From a virus: a stretch of 52,671 nucleotides of DNA. A program made the translations under genes and the position numbers. Under the pieces are notes generated by a model. It was not told the origin of the DNA. It was given only the letters and a program-made list of their open reading frames with translations, and ran no database searches. This document shows positions 32,184 through 45,100 of this stretch, piece by piece (the first letter of the stretch is position 1; each line of letters opens with the position of its first letter). The stretch spans positions 1-52,671 of IMG/VR virus record IMGVR_UViG_3300025450_000039, one strand, 5' to 3'.

Positions 32184-34390
32184 GAAGTAACTCCGGTATA
32201 AATGATGTAATTAATAGTAGTATATGGATTCATAGTATTAACAGGTTGTGCCAATCTGTTTGATACCACTCCTCCTGAATATTGATAACCGTATCCAGCG
32301 TTATTAGTTTGTGAAAGACCGTATCCTGCAATTGCCGAGCTGTCTGTAACATTCGGGGCGCCGACTGCGTAATACTGGTTGTTACCACTGCTCATATTAT
32401 GTGTATGATCAGGTAGATTAGACGATAATAATGTTTGTTTCTCGTATCCTGCACCCGCACCTAATGTATCAGCAGTGACGTCTGTAACACGATTAGCTGC
32501 ACCGCCGCCTGCATTAATTAAGATATTCGTACTTTCTTTGCTCGGTACAGTCAATTTATTATTCATATTGTCTGCACCTAATGGGAATCGACCTCTCAAA
32601 TCCGGTAATGCAAATGTATTATATCCTAACAACAATGCACTTGCTCGGTACGAGTATTGAATAACTTGGAATAACGTACTATATTTTGAAATTTGAACTT
32701 CACTTCCGTCACATAACAAATATCCTGTTGGAATAATCGTTCCTGCAAACGGAAATATTGCGCCTACCGGTACCACTGGTAGGTTAGAAATAATTGTTTG
32801 TTTCGATGTTTTTCTTAAAATAGTATTAGTAGTGTTAGTTAACGGATTTGTAGTCGTTCTGCTAATCAAGAAATAATCAGTTGACTTAGTATCAGTTACT
32901 TCTGTTCTGTCTGCAATAATAGTCGAACTTACACTTGTATTAAATGTTGCTGTTCCGCCTGCACCAGTAAATGTTAAATTATCACTAGTTATATCGCCAG
33001 CAAGATTAAATATGGTCGATGTCGCTAGTGAAGTCGAACTACCATTTATGTTACCATTAAATGTTCCGGTAAAAATACCTAAGAAATTCGATGATCGGTC
33101 TGACTTACCAAATGTAGTAGCATATACGTTTCTAAACGAAATAGTATCAGAACCGATGTCGTAATAACCATTAGCAGACGATGTTCCCGGAATCATTACT
33201 GAACCAGTCATTGGCTGTAAATTATTATTGAGATTATTAAACGATATAGATCCATTTACAATCGAATTTCCGCCAACATATAATCCCTTGTTAACCGCTA
33301 ATCCGCCGTTTGTTACAATGCTAGCGTTCGATATACTTAATAATCCATTAGTTTTTATGTCGTTTGTTCCATTTACTACTATCTGTCCGCTAATTGTAGG
33401 GACACTAACAGTATCGTCTTTAACTGTAACAACACCGGCGACATCCAATGCTGTCGCCGGTGCTGTATTATTAGGACCAACTCCGACTCGTGCATTGGCA
33501 TTAAGGTATAGTACAGATTCCGACGCACCGGTACTATTTTTTAGTAGGAAGTTGATTCCCCTACCTGATGTATTTGAATTAAAAATTACTACACTTGTTG
33601 AAGCACTAAGATTAAAACTTAAATCACCGCCTATACTAATACCACCGTCGCTTCGAATGTTAAGAGGATTATTTGTGACACTTACAATGTCACTTCTTAA
33701 AAAGTTGCTCGAATTAACAGTTGTACCATTTACGTTTAATGCGTCTGCTTCGCTTGCTCTTCCCCAAAATTTTGTAGGTGCGGTTGTACTAGACTTGTTA
33801 ACTGAATTTAACGTAATTCCTTGATTAATCGAAGAAAACCCTAATATAGTAGTCTTTGGTGTAAATGCTGCATTACTAACTATTGCAACTAGCGTACCGT
33901 CAGAGTATATTCCGGTTACATTGTGTGTTACGTTACTGATATCTGTGATAGGTACAACTTGTGAACCGGTTTGAAATCCTGCACTAAACTGAGGTCCTAC
34001 TAATAACCATGTTGATCCTGAATACACATACACTTGATTATTTGCGGTGTCTACCCACATATCACCAGAAAGTGCCGATGTTGGTGCAATGTTTGCCTTT
34101 CTAATCGATCCGACTGGATTCCATTGTGTTCCGTTATAAACATTAAGTTGATGATTGCCTTTATCGTACCATAATTGCCCTTCAAGAGCTTGACCGCCAT
34201 TTGGTTGATTTTCAGGCGATGCTACGTTTGCAAAATTTTCTAGCAAATGAAGGAAATCTTCTGCAATAATAGGACCGTAACTTGAATAATTTTTACCTAC
34301 AAATGTAAGATTAGTGGAATTATTAAGTTGTTGATCTTGTATAGTAATCGGTGCATTAGACGGATTTGTTGAAGTAATTGTATAACTCAT
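32180..34390 (-). CDS. Tail fibre protein with phage tail collar domain
   Basis: The 736-residue protein has the shared N-terminal module (LTFVGKNYSSYG, EDFLHLLENFAN, EGQLWYDKGNHQLNVYNG, SGDMWVDTANNQVYVYSG), a long beta-rich shaft with ATALDVAGVVTVKD, and a C-terminal tail collar domain as in T4 gp12/gp37-type fibres: VPVGAIFPFAGTIIPTGYLL, CDGSEVQISKYSTLFQVI, FALPDLRGRFPLGADN, LPDHTHNM, then Tyr/Gly/Asn-rich tip repeats and NPYTTINYIIYTG. The His in DHTH is typical of the metal-binding knob. This is the best candidate in the window for a receptor-binding fibre. It contains a striking 11-bp hairpin in its coding DNA (33433-33462). Confidence 0.88.
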   Translation of the reverse strand: MSYTITSTNPSNAPITIQDQQLNNSTNLTFVGKNYSSYGPIIAEDFLHLLENFANVASPENQPNGGQALEGQLWYDKGNHQLNVYNGTQWNPVGSIRKANIAPTSALSGDMWVDTANNQVYVYSGSTWLLVGPQFSAGFQTGSQVVPITDISNVTHNVTGIYSDGTLVAIVSNAAFTPKTTILGFSSINQGITLNSVNKSSTTAPTKFWGRASEADALNVNGTTVNSSNFLRSDIVSVTNNPLNIRSDGGISIGGDLSFNLSASTSVVIFNSNTSGRGINFLLKNSTGASESVLYLNANARVGVGPNNTAPATALDVAGVVTVKDDTVSVPTISGQIVVNGTNDIKTNGLLSISNASIVTNGGLAVNKGLYVGGNSIVNGSISFNNLNNNLQPMTGSVMIPGTSSANGYYDIGSDTISFRNVYATTFGKSDRSSNFLGIFTGTFNGNINGSSTSLATSTIFNLAGDITSDNLTFTGAGGTATFNTSVSSTIIADRTEVTDTKSTDYFLISRTTTNPLTNTTNTILRKTSKQTIISNLPVVPVGAIFPFAGTIIPTGYLLCDGSEVQISKYSTLFQVIQYSYRASALLLGYNTFALPDLRGRFPLGADNMNNKLTVPSKESTNILINAGGGAANRVTDVTADTLGAGAGYEKQTLLSSNLPDHTHNMSSGNNQYYAVGAPNVTDSSAIAGYGLSQTNNAGYGYQYSGGVVSNRLAQPVNTMNPYTTINYIIYTGVTS
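33433..33462 (-). other. Perfect 11-bp GC-rich hairpin inside the collar-fibre gene
   Basis: CACCGGCGACA (33433-33443) pairs perfectly with TGTCGCCGGTG (33452-33462) around an 8-base loop, in a region otherwise AT-rich. On the - (coding) strand it is followed by TTGTT, a weak U-tract. It encodes the common fibre motif TALDVAG. Confidence 0.5.
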
Positions 34391-34396
34391 ATTGTA

Positions 34397-35002
34397 TTAC
34401 CCCATTAATCCTGTTAGACTTTGAATTCTTACAGTATAATCGATTTGTATTAAACGATTTAACGACTTTTGAACTGGGTGGAAAATTACATGTGTTAATA
34501 ATAATCCAGTACCGTTCAAATTATATGCAACTAATCCTAATTCATCAAAAACGTAAGAACTATTGTTATTAGTTGTATTGTCAAACGCTAACTGATCTGC
34601 AGGCTCACCGTAATCTAATAAACACGTAACAAACACATCAGTGTAAGTTGTTCCAGTAACATGTCTTGTTTCAATAAAGTTTCTAGTAGGATCAGTATTA
34701 TTACTCGATGTATCATTAACAACTTTAATATATGTTTGATTATATAAACTCGCATTTGACCCCGAACTATTCGGCGACAAATACGTAATAATACCTGTTG
34801 GATCTACTGCTGTACCTCCATTACCAAACGCCATTTGATATACGAAACTATCTCCGGTATTTGCAATAGATCGAGCTAATGCTATACTCATATTTTCATA
34901 ATGAATTGCATTCCTTTTATTAACATACGTAATTTTTTCAACAGGATCATGAATATGAATATGACCTTCAATATGTATGCCTGTTAATTCTCTTTTTTCC
35001 AT
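34397..35002 (-). CDS. Virion-associated structural protein (hypothetical)
   Basis: The 201-residue protein starts with GIHIEGHIHIHDPVEKITYV, then KRNAIHYENMSIALARSI, FVYQMAFGNGG and a beta-rich remainder rich in Asn, Thr and Ser. Marine T4-like phages carry proteins with the same IHIHDP...NAIHYENMS start in their tail gene clusters. No catalytic motif is visible; the paired His are more likely structural or metal-binding in a trimer. A GATAAATATA late-promoter-like element lies 19 bases upstream of the start. Confidence 0.65.
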   Translation of the reverse strand: MEKRELTGIHIEGHIHIHDPVEKITYVNKRNAIHYENMSIALARSIANTGDSFVYQMAFGNGGTAVDPTGIITYLSPNSSGSNASLYNQTYIKVVNDTSSNNTDPTRNFIETRHVTGTTYTDVFVTCLLDYGEPADQLAFDNTTNNNSSYVFDELGLVAYNLNGTGLLLTHVIFHPVQKSLNRLIQIDYTVRIQSLTGLMG

Positions 35003-35020
35003 ACGAAACTCTCTTTATTG

Positions 35021-35030
35021 TATATTTATC
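35021..35030 (-). promoter_or_regulatory. Late-promoter-like GATAAATATA
   Basis: On the - strand this 10-mer is identical to that at 16107-16116 (+). Both lie 19-22 bases upstream of a start codon and both are preceded by TG and followed by AC within two bases. The resemblance to the T4 late core TATAAATA suggests a late promoter for the structural genes downstream. Confidence 0.5.
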
Positions 35031-35049
35031 AAGCACATTAACTACTAAT

Positions 35050-36102
35050 TTAATTCAAATTATCCCAACTTGTACCGTTAAAAACCTGTAATTTTAAAGA
35101 CGAACTATTAAATAGAACTGAACCAGGTACTACACCCGTTAAATTATTTCTTTCAATAACAGAATATGACGGAAATACTATAGGTGCTGTCGGAACAATA
35201 TTACCTCGAATAATACCGTCTGATATAATCGACGGAGCTGATATTGTTCTGTTAGAATTTAATTTTAAATTAACAGCATCATATGTTACAATTGCATACG
35301 GTGTATTCAACGTAGGTTCTATCAGATTAATTTCAGCTACAACTGCATCTAATGTTATTGTATTATTAGAGATGTCAGTTTCATAATCGGAAATTTGTGT
35401 CTCATTTGAAATAATTTGGCTGTTAAGTTGAGCTATATGTGTTGTTCTATTTTGAGAAGGCGGTTGGGCTTGCCAATACGCCAAATCGGTTTGTGCCGAA
35501 GCCAATGCTGTTTGTGCTGTTGATAACTGTGAATTTAAAGTTCCAATATTATCCTCTAATGAACTTTGTTGGTTTAATAAATTTTGATAAAAAGAGTAAG
35601 CAGCACTAGCATTTCCGAGCACGTGAATTTGTGTAGAATCTATATTACCAGTTACATTCCCAGTTACATTCCCAATTATATTACCAGTTACATTCCCAGT
35701 TAAGTTACCAGTTACATTCCCAGTTACATTCCCAGTTACATTCCCAGTTAGCGAATTAACTGAAATCGTTATATTCTTTGTTGTATTATCAGTTGAGATT
35801 GTAACATTATCGCCTGCTACAAAAGAAAGAGTTGTTTCTAAGGAATCAGCAATAACAGTATCGTGCCCTGCAACTTCAATTTTTGATATAGATCCTCGAT
35901 TCGGTTGGCTATTTGTAATTACAAATCTTCCTAGCGAGCCTGAGATTGCAATACCTTGCCCGGCTGAAATATTTGTTACGCTATTACTAATTGCTGAATA
36001 CAGTTCAGTAAAATTAGAATTAACTTTTAACGCACCTTGTCTAAGAGTATCTCCGGTTCCATCATTGGGGGTTAATCCGACATTAATTAATTGCTGTGAC
36101 AT
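35050..36102 (-). CDS. Tail fibre-type protein with TGN repeats and coiled coil
   Basis: The 350-residue protein begins with a fibre start common in phages: LINVGLTPNDGTGDTLRQGA, then LKVNSNFTELYSAI. Residues ~118-155 are nine near-identical TGN-V/L/I units (one IGN), followed by a coiled coil (LLNQQSSLEDNIGTLNSQL and on, to about residue 255), then a C-terminal domain ending VLFNSSSLKLQVFNGTSWDN, a fold piece like the WYD/FDG units of the neighbouring fibres. It likely forms a trimeric rod. It starts five bases after the giant gene stop. Confidence 0.75.
   Translation of the reverse strand: MSQQLINVGLTPNDGTGDTLRQGALKVNSNFTELYSAISNSVTNISAGQGIAISGSLGRFVITNSQPNRGSISKIEVAGHDTVIADSLETTLSFVAGDNVTISTDNTTKNITISVNSLTGNVTGNVTGNVTGNLTGNVTGNIIGNVTGNVTGNIDSTQIHVLGNASAAYSFYQNLLNQQSSLEDNIGTLNSQLSTAQTALASAQTDLAYWQAQPPSQNRTTHIAQLNSQIISNETQISDYETDISNNTITLDAVVAEINLIEPTLNTPYAIVTYDAVNLKLNSNRTISAPSIISDGIIRGNIVPTAPIVFPSYSVIERNNLTGVVPGSVLFNSSSLKLQVFNGTSWDNLN
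35641..35750 (-). repeat. Nine 12-bp tandem repeats encoding TGNV
   Basis: The consensus unit on the coding strand is GTAACTGGGAAT. Several copies are identical at the DNA level; three differ by single bases and one encodes IGN. The repeat is in frame with the fibre gene, so gain or loss of a unit would keep the frame and change rod length by four residues. Confidence 0.85.
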
Positions 36103-36107
36103 CTTTA

Positions 36108-39100
36108 TTATCCTTGGTCAAATGTATTTTTTGCATTATCAAACGATGCATTATATGTATCTAATGTAACTGTTGTTTTATTACTTTCATATTTATTGAT
36201 ACCGGTATACCAAATACCCGGCGTTTCTTTTAAGAACAATGCGATTTTGTTATTATCATATAAAATATTAGTTGTAGAATCCCATTCAACGAGTGTTCGT
36301 TTGATTACTGTAACTCGTGTACCTACCGCAAGTAAATTTGTTAATCGAATTTCCTTACTAACCCCATCAACTGCAAAGTCCGCATCAAATCGGATGTCTC
36401 CTTCTGGGCTAGTCGGTGCTTGATTAACATTAAACATGCTATATGGCTCTTTTCTTAACCGTATGTTACCGATAAAGAATGTCCATCGTGTAGAATCATC
36501 CCTAAAATATGATGAACTAGTATGTTCACTAATGCATCGATAGCTATAAGATCCCACATTAACAATTGTTCCAACTGTATAATGAACGTTTGATGCCCAT
36601 GTTAATGAATTATCGTATCCGCCAACAAATACTTCAATATCATTACATTGCTGATACCCTACCGGAATCGAAGAATACAACTCCCAATATTGGCCATTTG
36701 TTGGTACAATAGATGTTGGATTTACTGTACTAGCAACATATGATAACATGTTGACATAATAGTATCCGTTATACGATACTACATCATTAACCGAATACCC
36801 AACGGTGTTACTAAATGAACCCTTTAATGTATATCCATAATCAGTAAACCACGAATTGTTAACTGTTAAAGACGGTACAAAATTTATCGGAATTATATGA
36901 TTATGATTATTAGCATTAGTTATAGTATATTGTTCAACTATTGTATTATCTGCATACGGAATATTTTCATCTGATCCAATATCTTGTACATACGATCCTG
37001 CTTTATGTACAGGAGATACACCGGTACCTAATGTGCCTCTTCTTAGTTGTCCTAACACATAAAATATAAGAATACCGTTTTCTCTATGTTCATTTATAGT
37101 AAAGTATTCGATGCGTTCTCCTCGAATTTCAACTACACCTGGACGATTTTTTGAAGGATTTGGCAGCGTAAAGGTACTAGCATCAACTACTAATATTGTT
37201 GTGTCGTTATATAAAAGATCACTATATAATTTTGAACGTTTATTTAAACTTAATCTCTTATATTGATATCGATTTAACATATCTTTAAACTGCATGTACG
37301 ATATGCCCGATTCTAATATGTTATCATCAAATGTGATTAACGTAAATTCGTCATTAGTATTAGGCGCTGCTGCTAAAGTAACGCTACTTCTGTCGTCATT
37401 TAATCTAAAATCAATACTTGGAGTTAAAATCTTAGAATTCCTAATAATCCAAATATAATCATCGTCAACTACTGTTCGTCCTAATTGTAGTTGTCCATTG
37501 AATATTTTTAAATGTGTAAAATAATCAATTGTATTTGGAGTTAAGGAATTATTAGTCGTTACGTTTATTGCTGTACGATTAATATTTAACACGTCATGTT
37601 TATAGAAACTAATAATTTCAACTAATTCATTATTATACTCAACATCAAATGTAATCGATGCCACCGACGATGTAGTTGCCGGAGTATAAAAATATCCCGG
37701 ATGTTGTTTAATACTAATAGTCAACTCGGCACCAACATACTTTTTAGCAATAGTTTTTGTAATCTTAATTGACATATTACTGCCGTCGAAAATATAATCA
37801 GTATTTGGTTTTAATACCGCTGTTCCACTAATAATAACCGAAACATCATTGACGTCGGCGGTGTTAGGTAATGCAGCATCTGATGATATAGTATAAATTA
37901 AATCAGCATTAGTAGTTGCTTTCCTAATAGTGTGATATATGTTATTCGGTCCTTTTAGAATATCTTGACCGACCCGTACAAGCATATTAGATTCATATGG
38001 TTTTGAATCACCGATTGTATTCTGCAACGGATATACTAGCGATCCGTTAGTCTGGATAGTTTCGGATTCCATTATCGAATATGTTTGATCACTTCCGCTC
38101 ACAATAATATAACTAATTTGGTCACCGACTGCTGGAGGAGTATTAAAGTTTATTCCTACTAATTTTGCAAGTTCATATGTGTCATCAGTCTCAAATATTT
38201 CATAATTTTTAGAACTTAACATGTTACCGTTGACAAAAATTGATATGGTTAATAAAGCTAACCAAGGTGCAGTAGTGATATATTGATCTGTCACTCCGTC
38301 GCCGACAAACGAGTTAAAGTCTAAAATATTTGATCCGCTAACCCCAAACGAAGTAATAGAAACAATAGTTCCAGTTATAGGAGGGTCAACTAATACTACT
38401 GTTCTAACATTAAATTGATAATCTATAGTGTATTCATCCTTAGACAAAATCGTAACATTAGTATATTGGTTAGTAGGATTATCATACCCAGAAATTAATT
38501 TAACCAATAATGCTTGTCTGTTATTAGGGTCTTGTGTAATCTCAAATTCTGTTCGACTACCGTCCCCAATAAATGTATCTGTTTTAATTTTTGCAGAACC
38601 GCTAAAAGGACGATCATATACCTTAATTGCAACAGTATCAACAACTTGTCCAGGAACAATTTCTTCTGTTGCAGAACTAGTTGTCTGAGTAACGAAGCCA
38701 TCGCCATCTATAATAATGTCATCCGCTGCAAGCCCAGTTGCAGTAGTATACACCCCACCGATGTTAGATAATGCTCCGCCATTTATTGCAGTATCATAAT
38801 CGTCAGGTATAGGAGCCAACGATCCATCACTTGTACTTTGTCTAAAGATAAATGTATCTCCGATATGTACTGTAAATGTGTTCGGTACGCTAACTGTAGA
38901 AGTACGGCCGTCCATTATAATCGGAGGCATTATTGCATAAGGGTTATCCCACTGCGCATGTCCTATAAATCCAGGGTTATCTAATCTCACAGCGTTTACT
39001 TTATTAGTACCGTTTGGTGCATAATATACATTAATTTCTGTTCCCGAAGCCGGAACATAAGGTAACGTAAAAGTATGTGTAACTGAAGTCAATGTTACAA

Positions 39101-42100
39101 TATAATCTGTAAATGTATCATCTGAACTGTCCCATCTATCACTAAAATATGGAGAACCGTCCCATCCGTAATACATGTCGAACCCGATTCCATTAACAGT
39201 TACCCCGCCGTAATCAACTCCGGACATTAACTGATCTAGGTCTTTACCTGTCTCACCTGTTGCAGGATCATAATAATACTGAATTCTGTCCGCTGCATTT
39301 AAAACCAACCAATCTTTAATGTAAGTAACTTCGATAATTGACCCTTTAATTGGGGCAGTATTAAATGTTATTAATCCAGAATATCTTGTATATCCTGATG
39401 ACTTCGATTTAACAACTGTCAATGTGTAATCATCTCTTAATACATTAGAACCATTTACAGTAACTGAAGAATAACCAACACGTACATCAGGAGCCCATGC
39501 TAAAGTAAATTGCTTCTTAGATCCAGTTCCAATTGCTGTTTCAAGTTCCTGTAATTCTGTTATAAAGTATTTTTGTGTAGTTCTATCAAACTTAATACTA
39601 ATTAAATTAGAACGTACTACTCCGTTGCCTATTTTTGCAATTACTTTAGCAGGAGATCCCGAAGACGACAAACCACCGTTAATTTTAACTGTTGGTACAC
39701 TTAGATATTTTGAACCGCCATTAATCAGCACGATTCTATTTACAGTTCCTTTTGCAATATATGCAATTGCATGTGCGCCCGATCCACTATTACTAGTAAT
39801 TTCAACAGTCGGTTGGGTGATATATCCGTTACCGCCGTCGACTATTACTAATTCAGTAATACTAAATCCAACATTATCTGCCCAAAACTTCCACGGATAT
39901 GTTTCAGTTATAGTATCATATGACACAATTGTATCGTTCGAAACTTCTACTAATGCTGGAACTAATTTACCGTTTTCTAATACTGTCGGTAAGTCAAAAT
40001 CGGTTGCTGCTTGATAGTTAATATCTACTGAATTGTAATTACTTACGTATTCTCTAATTTTTGTTCTGTAAGGTTTTACCTCAGACACATATGATTGAAA
40101 ATCAGCTAAATGATCATTATTGTACGTAACTTTTTGAATTAAACTACCAACATTGTGTTCAGCTTTGATAAAACTAGTTTTGAATATCCAGTCAACATAT
40201 AATTGTTCACTAAGGATATATCGTACAGATGTAAAGAATAAATTTAAGTACTCTTGAACTAAATCACCAACAAAGATATCATACTTAAATGCCTCAAATA
40301 TGTATCTTAATTCAGTTGATGCATAATCGTCGTATACTTCTAAATCATACAATGAACTATCATACCCATACACAGTATTATCAAATTCGTACAACGACGA
40401 ACTAAGTTGAATGGTACCATCCTGTAATCCAACAATACTATAACTTTGTGTCCAATCAATACTAGACGAGTCAGCATATTTTTCTAAAAGAACCCATTTA
40501 CCAGAATTATTAGTTAATACTTTAACTAAACTACCAACCAGTGAATATAGATCTTTTAATTCAATAAATGTGTTAACTACAAAATTAACTACTGTAAATT
40601 GATTGTAACCAGGGGCATACCAATCAGTATAATTCCAGTATTGGGTTGTGTCATATGCCTGGGTATCAACTTTTGACCAAACAGTATTAATCGAATCATA
40701 ATAATAAATGCTCCACTTATTTTTTGCGGTTGAATCATTTCTTACTAATGTTGAATACGTTCTAACCGACAATATTGTACTACTATCATATCCAATTCCA
40801 GACGATATGATTTCAACTCCATTGATTTGCCCATACGAATTAATTTTAGTTTTTAAAATTGCACCAGATCCCGATCCAACTATGTCAATAAACGGAGCGT
40901 TAATATATCCTTTTCCTGCATCAACAATAACTATATCGATTATTCTGCCATTAACGATAGTAGGAACAATCGATGGCATTACAAAATCGCTAATATTAAT
41001 ATAACTTAATTCTTCTACGGTATCAATAACTGTGTCATACACTCCGTCAACCGTCGTCGGTATTGGTTGTGCTGCCTCTAATCTTGATAAATCATATTGA
41101 TTAACAATTTGATGTTTAATTAAAACGCGATTTGCTTGTTCAATGACTTGCTTTAACGCTTCAAATCGATTAACAACCATACTTTGACGAGGACGATTCT
41201 CAACACCATATCGAATTTTCACCGGTAATTGTAAATCTGGAACGGTACGATTCTTTGCATCAGTACCACATAAACTATCGATCCACTTTTGTTCAATTAA
41301 TTCAGGTAATTTAGTAGTAGGATCAGTACTAATTAATTCCCACTGGCTATGAATATTTTGATCAATCTTGTCAATAATCCAGTATTGTACCGACAATACT
41401 ATATCGCTACTTTGTAGTAACGGTTTAACATTAAATAAACTAAATGAATTAACACCAGTAAAGGCAATAAATTCATACCCGTTACCGCGAGGGTTGCTAA
41501 TTAAATTAGCAACGTCATTTGCCGAAATATTTCTATTACTTACATCCGGTACTAATGTTTTATTTTTAACCCAAAAATAATATGTATTAGAAAACACCTC
41601 ATTCAATTCATCATATTTTGTAATTATTGAGTATGCACTATTTCCATATAGGCTAGTACCACTAATACCTCTTGCTAGTCCAGCTGCTGTGTCAGTTGTT
41701 GCATCCCAATCCGATGGTAAAATTGATGATTCAACCCATTCATAAATATCGATACTTGCGCCCGGGAATAGTTGATTCCATGTGTTATTTCTATAAACTA
41801 CATCAGAATCATAACAGTTAAAGAATTTTGCAGTTCTTAAATCCCACCATAATTGCCCAACTTGTGCAGTCGTCCATGCTTGCCCTGAGCTACTAGGAAT
41901 GGTGCCATCGCTATTTGAATATACTGCCGGATCAAAATAAGATTTGTACGTTAGTTCTTCGTCGGCGACTCCTAAGATTTTACCCTGTAACGGGTCAACG
42001 ACATCAAGATGTGTGACTATCGTATCTGTTTTTTTGTTATATAAAAACGCCTTCTTTATCTTCTTTACATCAACTTTATCAATTTCTTGATTAACGATAG

Positions 42101-45100
42101 TCCATGTAAATGAATTAATCGGTTTTTTATATTCGTACACAATACCCGATCTAACATTAAGATCAAATCCGTATATAGAACTTAGAATAACAGTATCGTC
42201 GCCTGTTGATATACTGTATCCATATTGCGACTCGTTATCATCTAAATTGTCTAAACTTTCAGTAAATATCCAATACGAACCATATTGATCATAAATGTCA
42301 ACGCGGCCTTCACCTTTAGTAGCTAAGGAGAATATTGTCGATTTTTCATCAAATGTTGTATTGTTTTCATCAAATATAATCGGATCATATCTTACCGAAC
42401 TACGACTAAAGACCACTAATGTATCAAAATCATTCATGAATGAAACGTAACTACCAAAATGCTGAGAAGTTTCGGGAGCTATATTAGTAATCTTTTGATA
42501 TGGTACATATTGTGTATCTCCATATTCGTATATTTCTACTTTACCTTCATTAATTTTTAAACCGTCATATAATACAGAAGAAATTACAATGTAATCTGCT
42601 GCATAAGATACATCAACTCCCTGGCCAAATCCCAACCCGTCACCTTCTGTATCTGTAATAACTTGTGACAAATAATAACTTATACTATCGTCAGAATTAT
42701 ATACAAATACTCGTCCCGGATTAACAGCACCTATTATAGATACACCTGCTGAGCATATTAATAACGTCGAAACATCTTTACTCATAGCCATACGATAACC
42801 AAAATTACCGCCAATTGCAACATTATTATGAGTTATCCCTACTTTGTCTTGCCAGGTCCATTGAAGAATAACAAATTCTAATATACCGACCGGCTGACTG
42901 TCAGGTTCAACATCAGACTGAATTGTTGTACTATCAATTATCCTTGCTACAATTTGCCCGGTTGTAAATCCAGTCCCCACTATACTCATGCCTACTGCAA
43001 TTTTAGCAGTATTAGAAACTTTAATTATTGTACCATTACTTCCAATCGGATTATAATACACACTTGCATAAATCACCGGTTGGTATGTTAATTGATATAC
43101 TACCCCTTTACCGTTATTGCCGCCTGGAGCATTTATAAAAAATGTTCCATTACCAAAGGTTAAATTTGCACCAAATTGTTCGTTCTCAGCAGGCGATGGG
43201 CTAATAATGGTATCAACTAATGTAATGATGTTGTTATCGTTTACTTTATAAAGTGTTACTGCACCTTGCTTCATTAATGACGAATTAGTGCCGCCTGCAT
43301 CGACTGGAATATATTGTGTAATATTCCAATAATCTGCCCAAAGCGTAACTATAACACCATTTGAATTAGTGTCGTTTGTTAATGTAAGTTCGTTACCTTC
43401 AAATGTATCAGATACTGTAAATGCAGTATCACTTAAAATTCTTGAAACATAATAAACAACATCTGCAATTAAATTGCCAATAGTCTGCTTAAAGATAATA
43501 GATTGCCCTGGGTTAGCTGGGCCTGATCCTAATTGATTAATAACTCGATTGTTACTAATCGCAGTAACTAAACAAGTCGGAGGATAGTCTTCTGGTACAT
43601 TTTGTGTTGCCTTATAAAATTCTCCCGAAATAGGATCACGTATAATATCCTTAATATTATACGATGATAAATGTTGCCATGCTCCTTTATATCGAGTGCA
43701 TACATGAGATGCTTGAGGAATACCAACCGCTACCCAATTATCTGCTGCTATAATCTCTTGACTCGAAATTGCTAATATATCACCAATATAATGATTAGTA
43801 AAATTAGGGTCGGTATAAGTTGATATAAATTCAGGCGGTACTGTTTGACGAACGAGCCACGATGAATTTAAACTTGCTTTGTCACGGACATAAAGTGTCC
43901 CGCTGTTGTCAGTTGTAACCAAAAAATCTGTTGAATTTGTGGTTGCAATGCTAAGACCGTATTGTGAAAAAGCATGAGGAGAAGTATTAATTATTATTGA
44001 TTGATTATATACTTTATTGTATTCCCAGGTTGCCCATTGGCCGTTTCCATTACCATTTTCATCTGTCCACATTAATTCATTAGGTAATAAATTGAGAGAA
44101 GTAATCGGCTCTGCAGAATCGATCGAGCTTGTCCGTTGACTAGTTAAGGTAAACACAACTACATTTGTTTGATCAGTGAACGTAACTGATGCAGGGGTAG
44201 ACGATGACACTACATTAAACGCATTTAAATTAACCGATACTACTTTATAAAATCCTGCAAGACTACTATCAACTTGTTCTAAGGCAATTACTGATCCAAC
44301 TTGTACCGTAACAAGTGCATCTGTAGTAATTTCGAGTTCTTGCACACCGTTAACAATTACTCCAACAATATCTAATACATTCATATAGGCGCTTGAATAC
44401 CGATAGACATTCCAATCTTGTTTATCAAACCCACACCAAATATAATCTCCCATATTAATCAGAGACCATGCAGTTGATGTATCACTCGGTGCAACATTGA
44501 TATTATCTATCTTTGCAATATAAATTTTATATTTTCCGGTATGGTCGGCGGCGTAAGTCACAATATTAGTTGCATAGTATTGAACGCCGCTGTCCCAAAC
44601 TGTGTTAGTTAATAATGCATCAAGTGTGCCTATTGCAACTTTAACATCAGTTAATCTTGCGTACCCTGCAGATCTTAAGTAAGGATTAAAATTTGCTAAT
44701 ACTGGCCACGGTGACGATGTATATCCTAAAGGCTTTAAATATACATCATTCGGAGTTTGTACTATTGTTAAATTATCAAGCGATGGTGACACAATACCAT
44801 ATGTTAGTGAGAATGCCGCACCTGATCCTAAATTGCCGGAAGTATCTGTAATTGTCCCCACTGACGAAAACGATCCAGAATTTACAATTCGATTAATTGC
44901 AATAATTTTTCCTGTACTATCTGTTCTAACATTAAAGACGCAGGTACCAGTCGACGTTGTTACCGTTAAATTAAACTTTTCGTTACTTTCATATCCCGAT
45001 CCGCCATTTGTTATTTTTACATCTGTTACTGTGTAACTTAATGTTTGATATATTGGCGGTACAGTATCAAGAAGCTCTACACCTTGAGGATTATTATTAA

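Noticed and set aside
33228-33824. 198-residue + strand open frame opposite the collar-fibre gene
   Set aside because: Antisense shadow of a Thr/Asn-rich coding region; no start signal or family resemblance.
35641-35750. Short tandem repeats considered as a CRISPR-like or origin repeat
   Set aside because: Units are contiguous 12-mers without spacers and lie in frame in a fibre gene.
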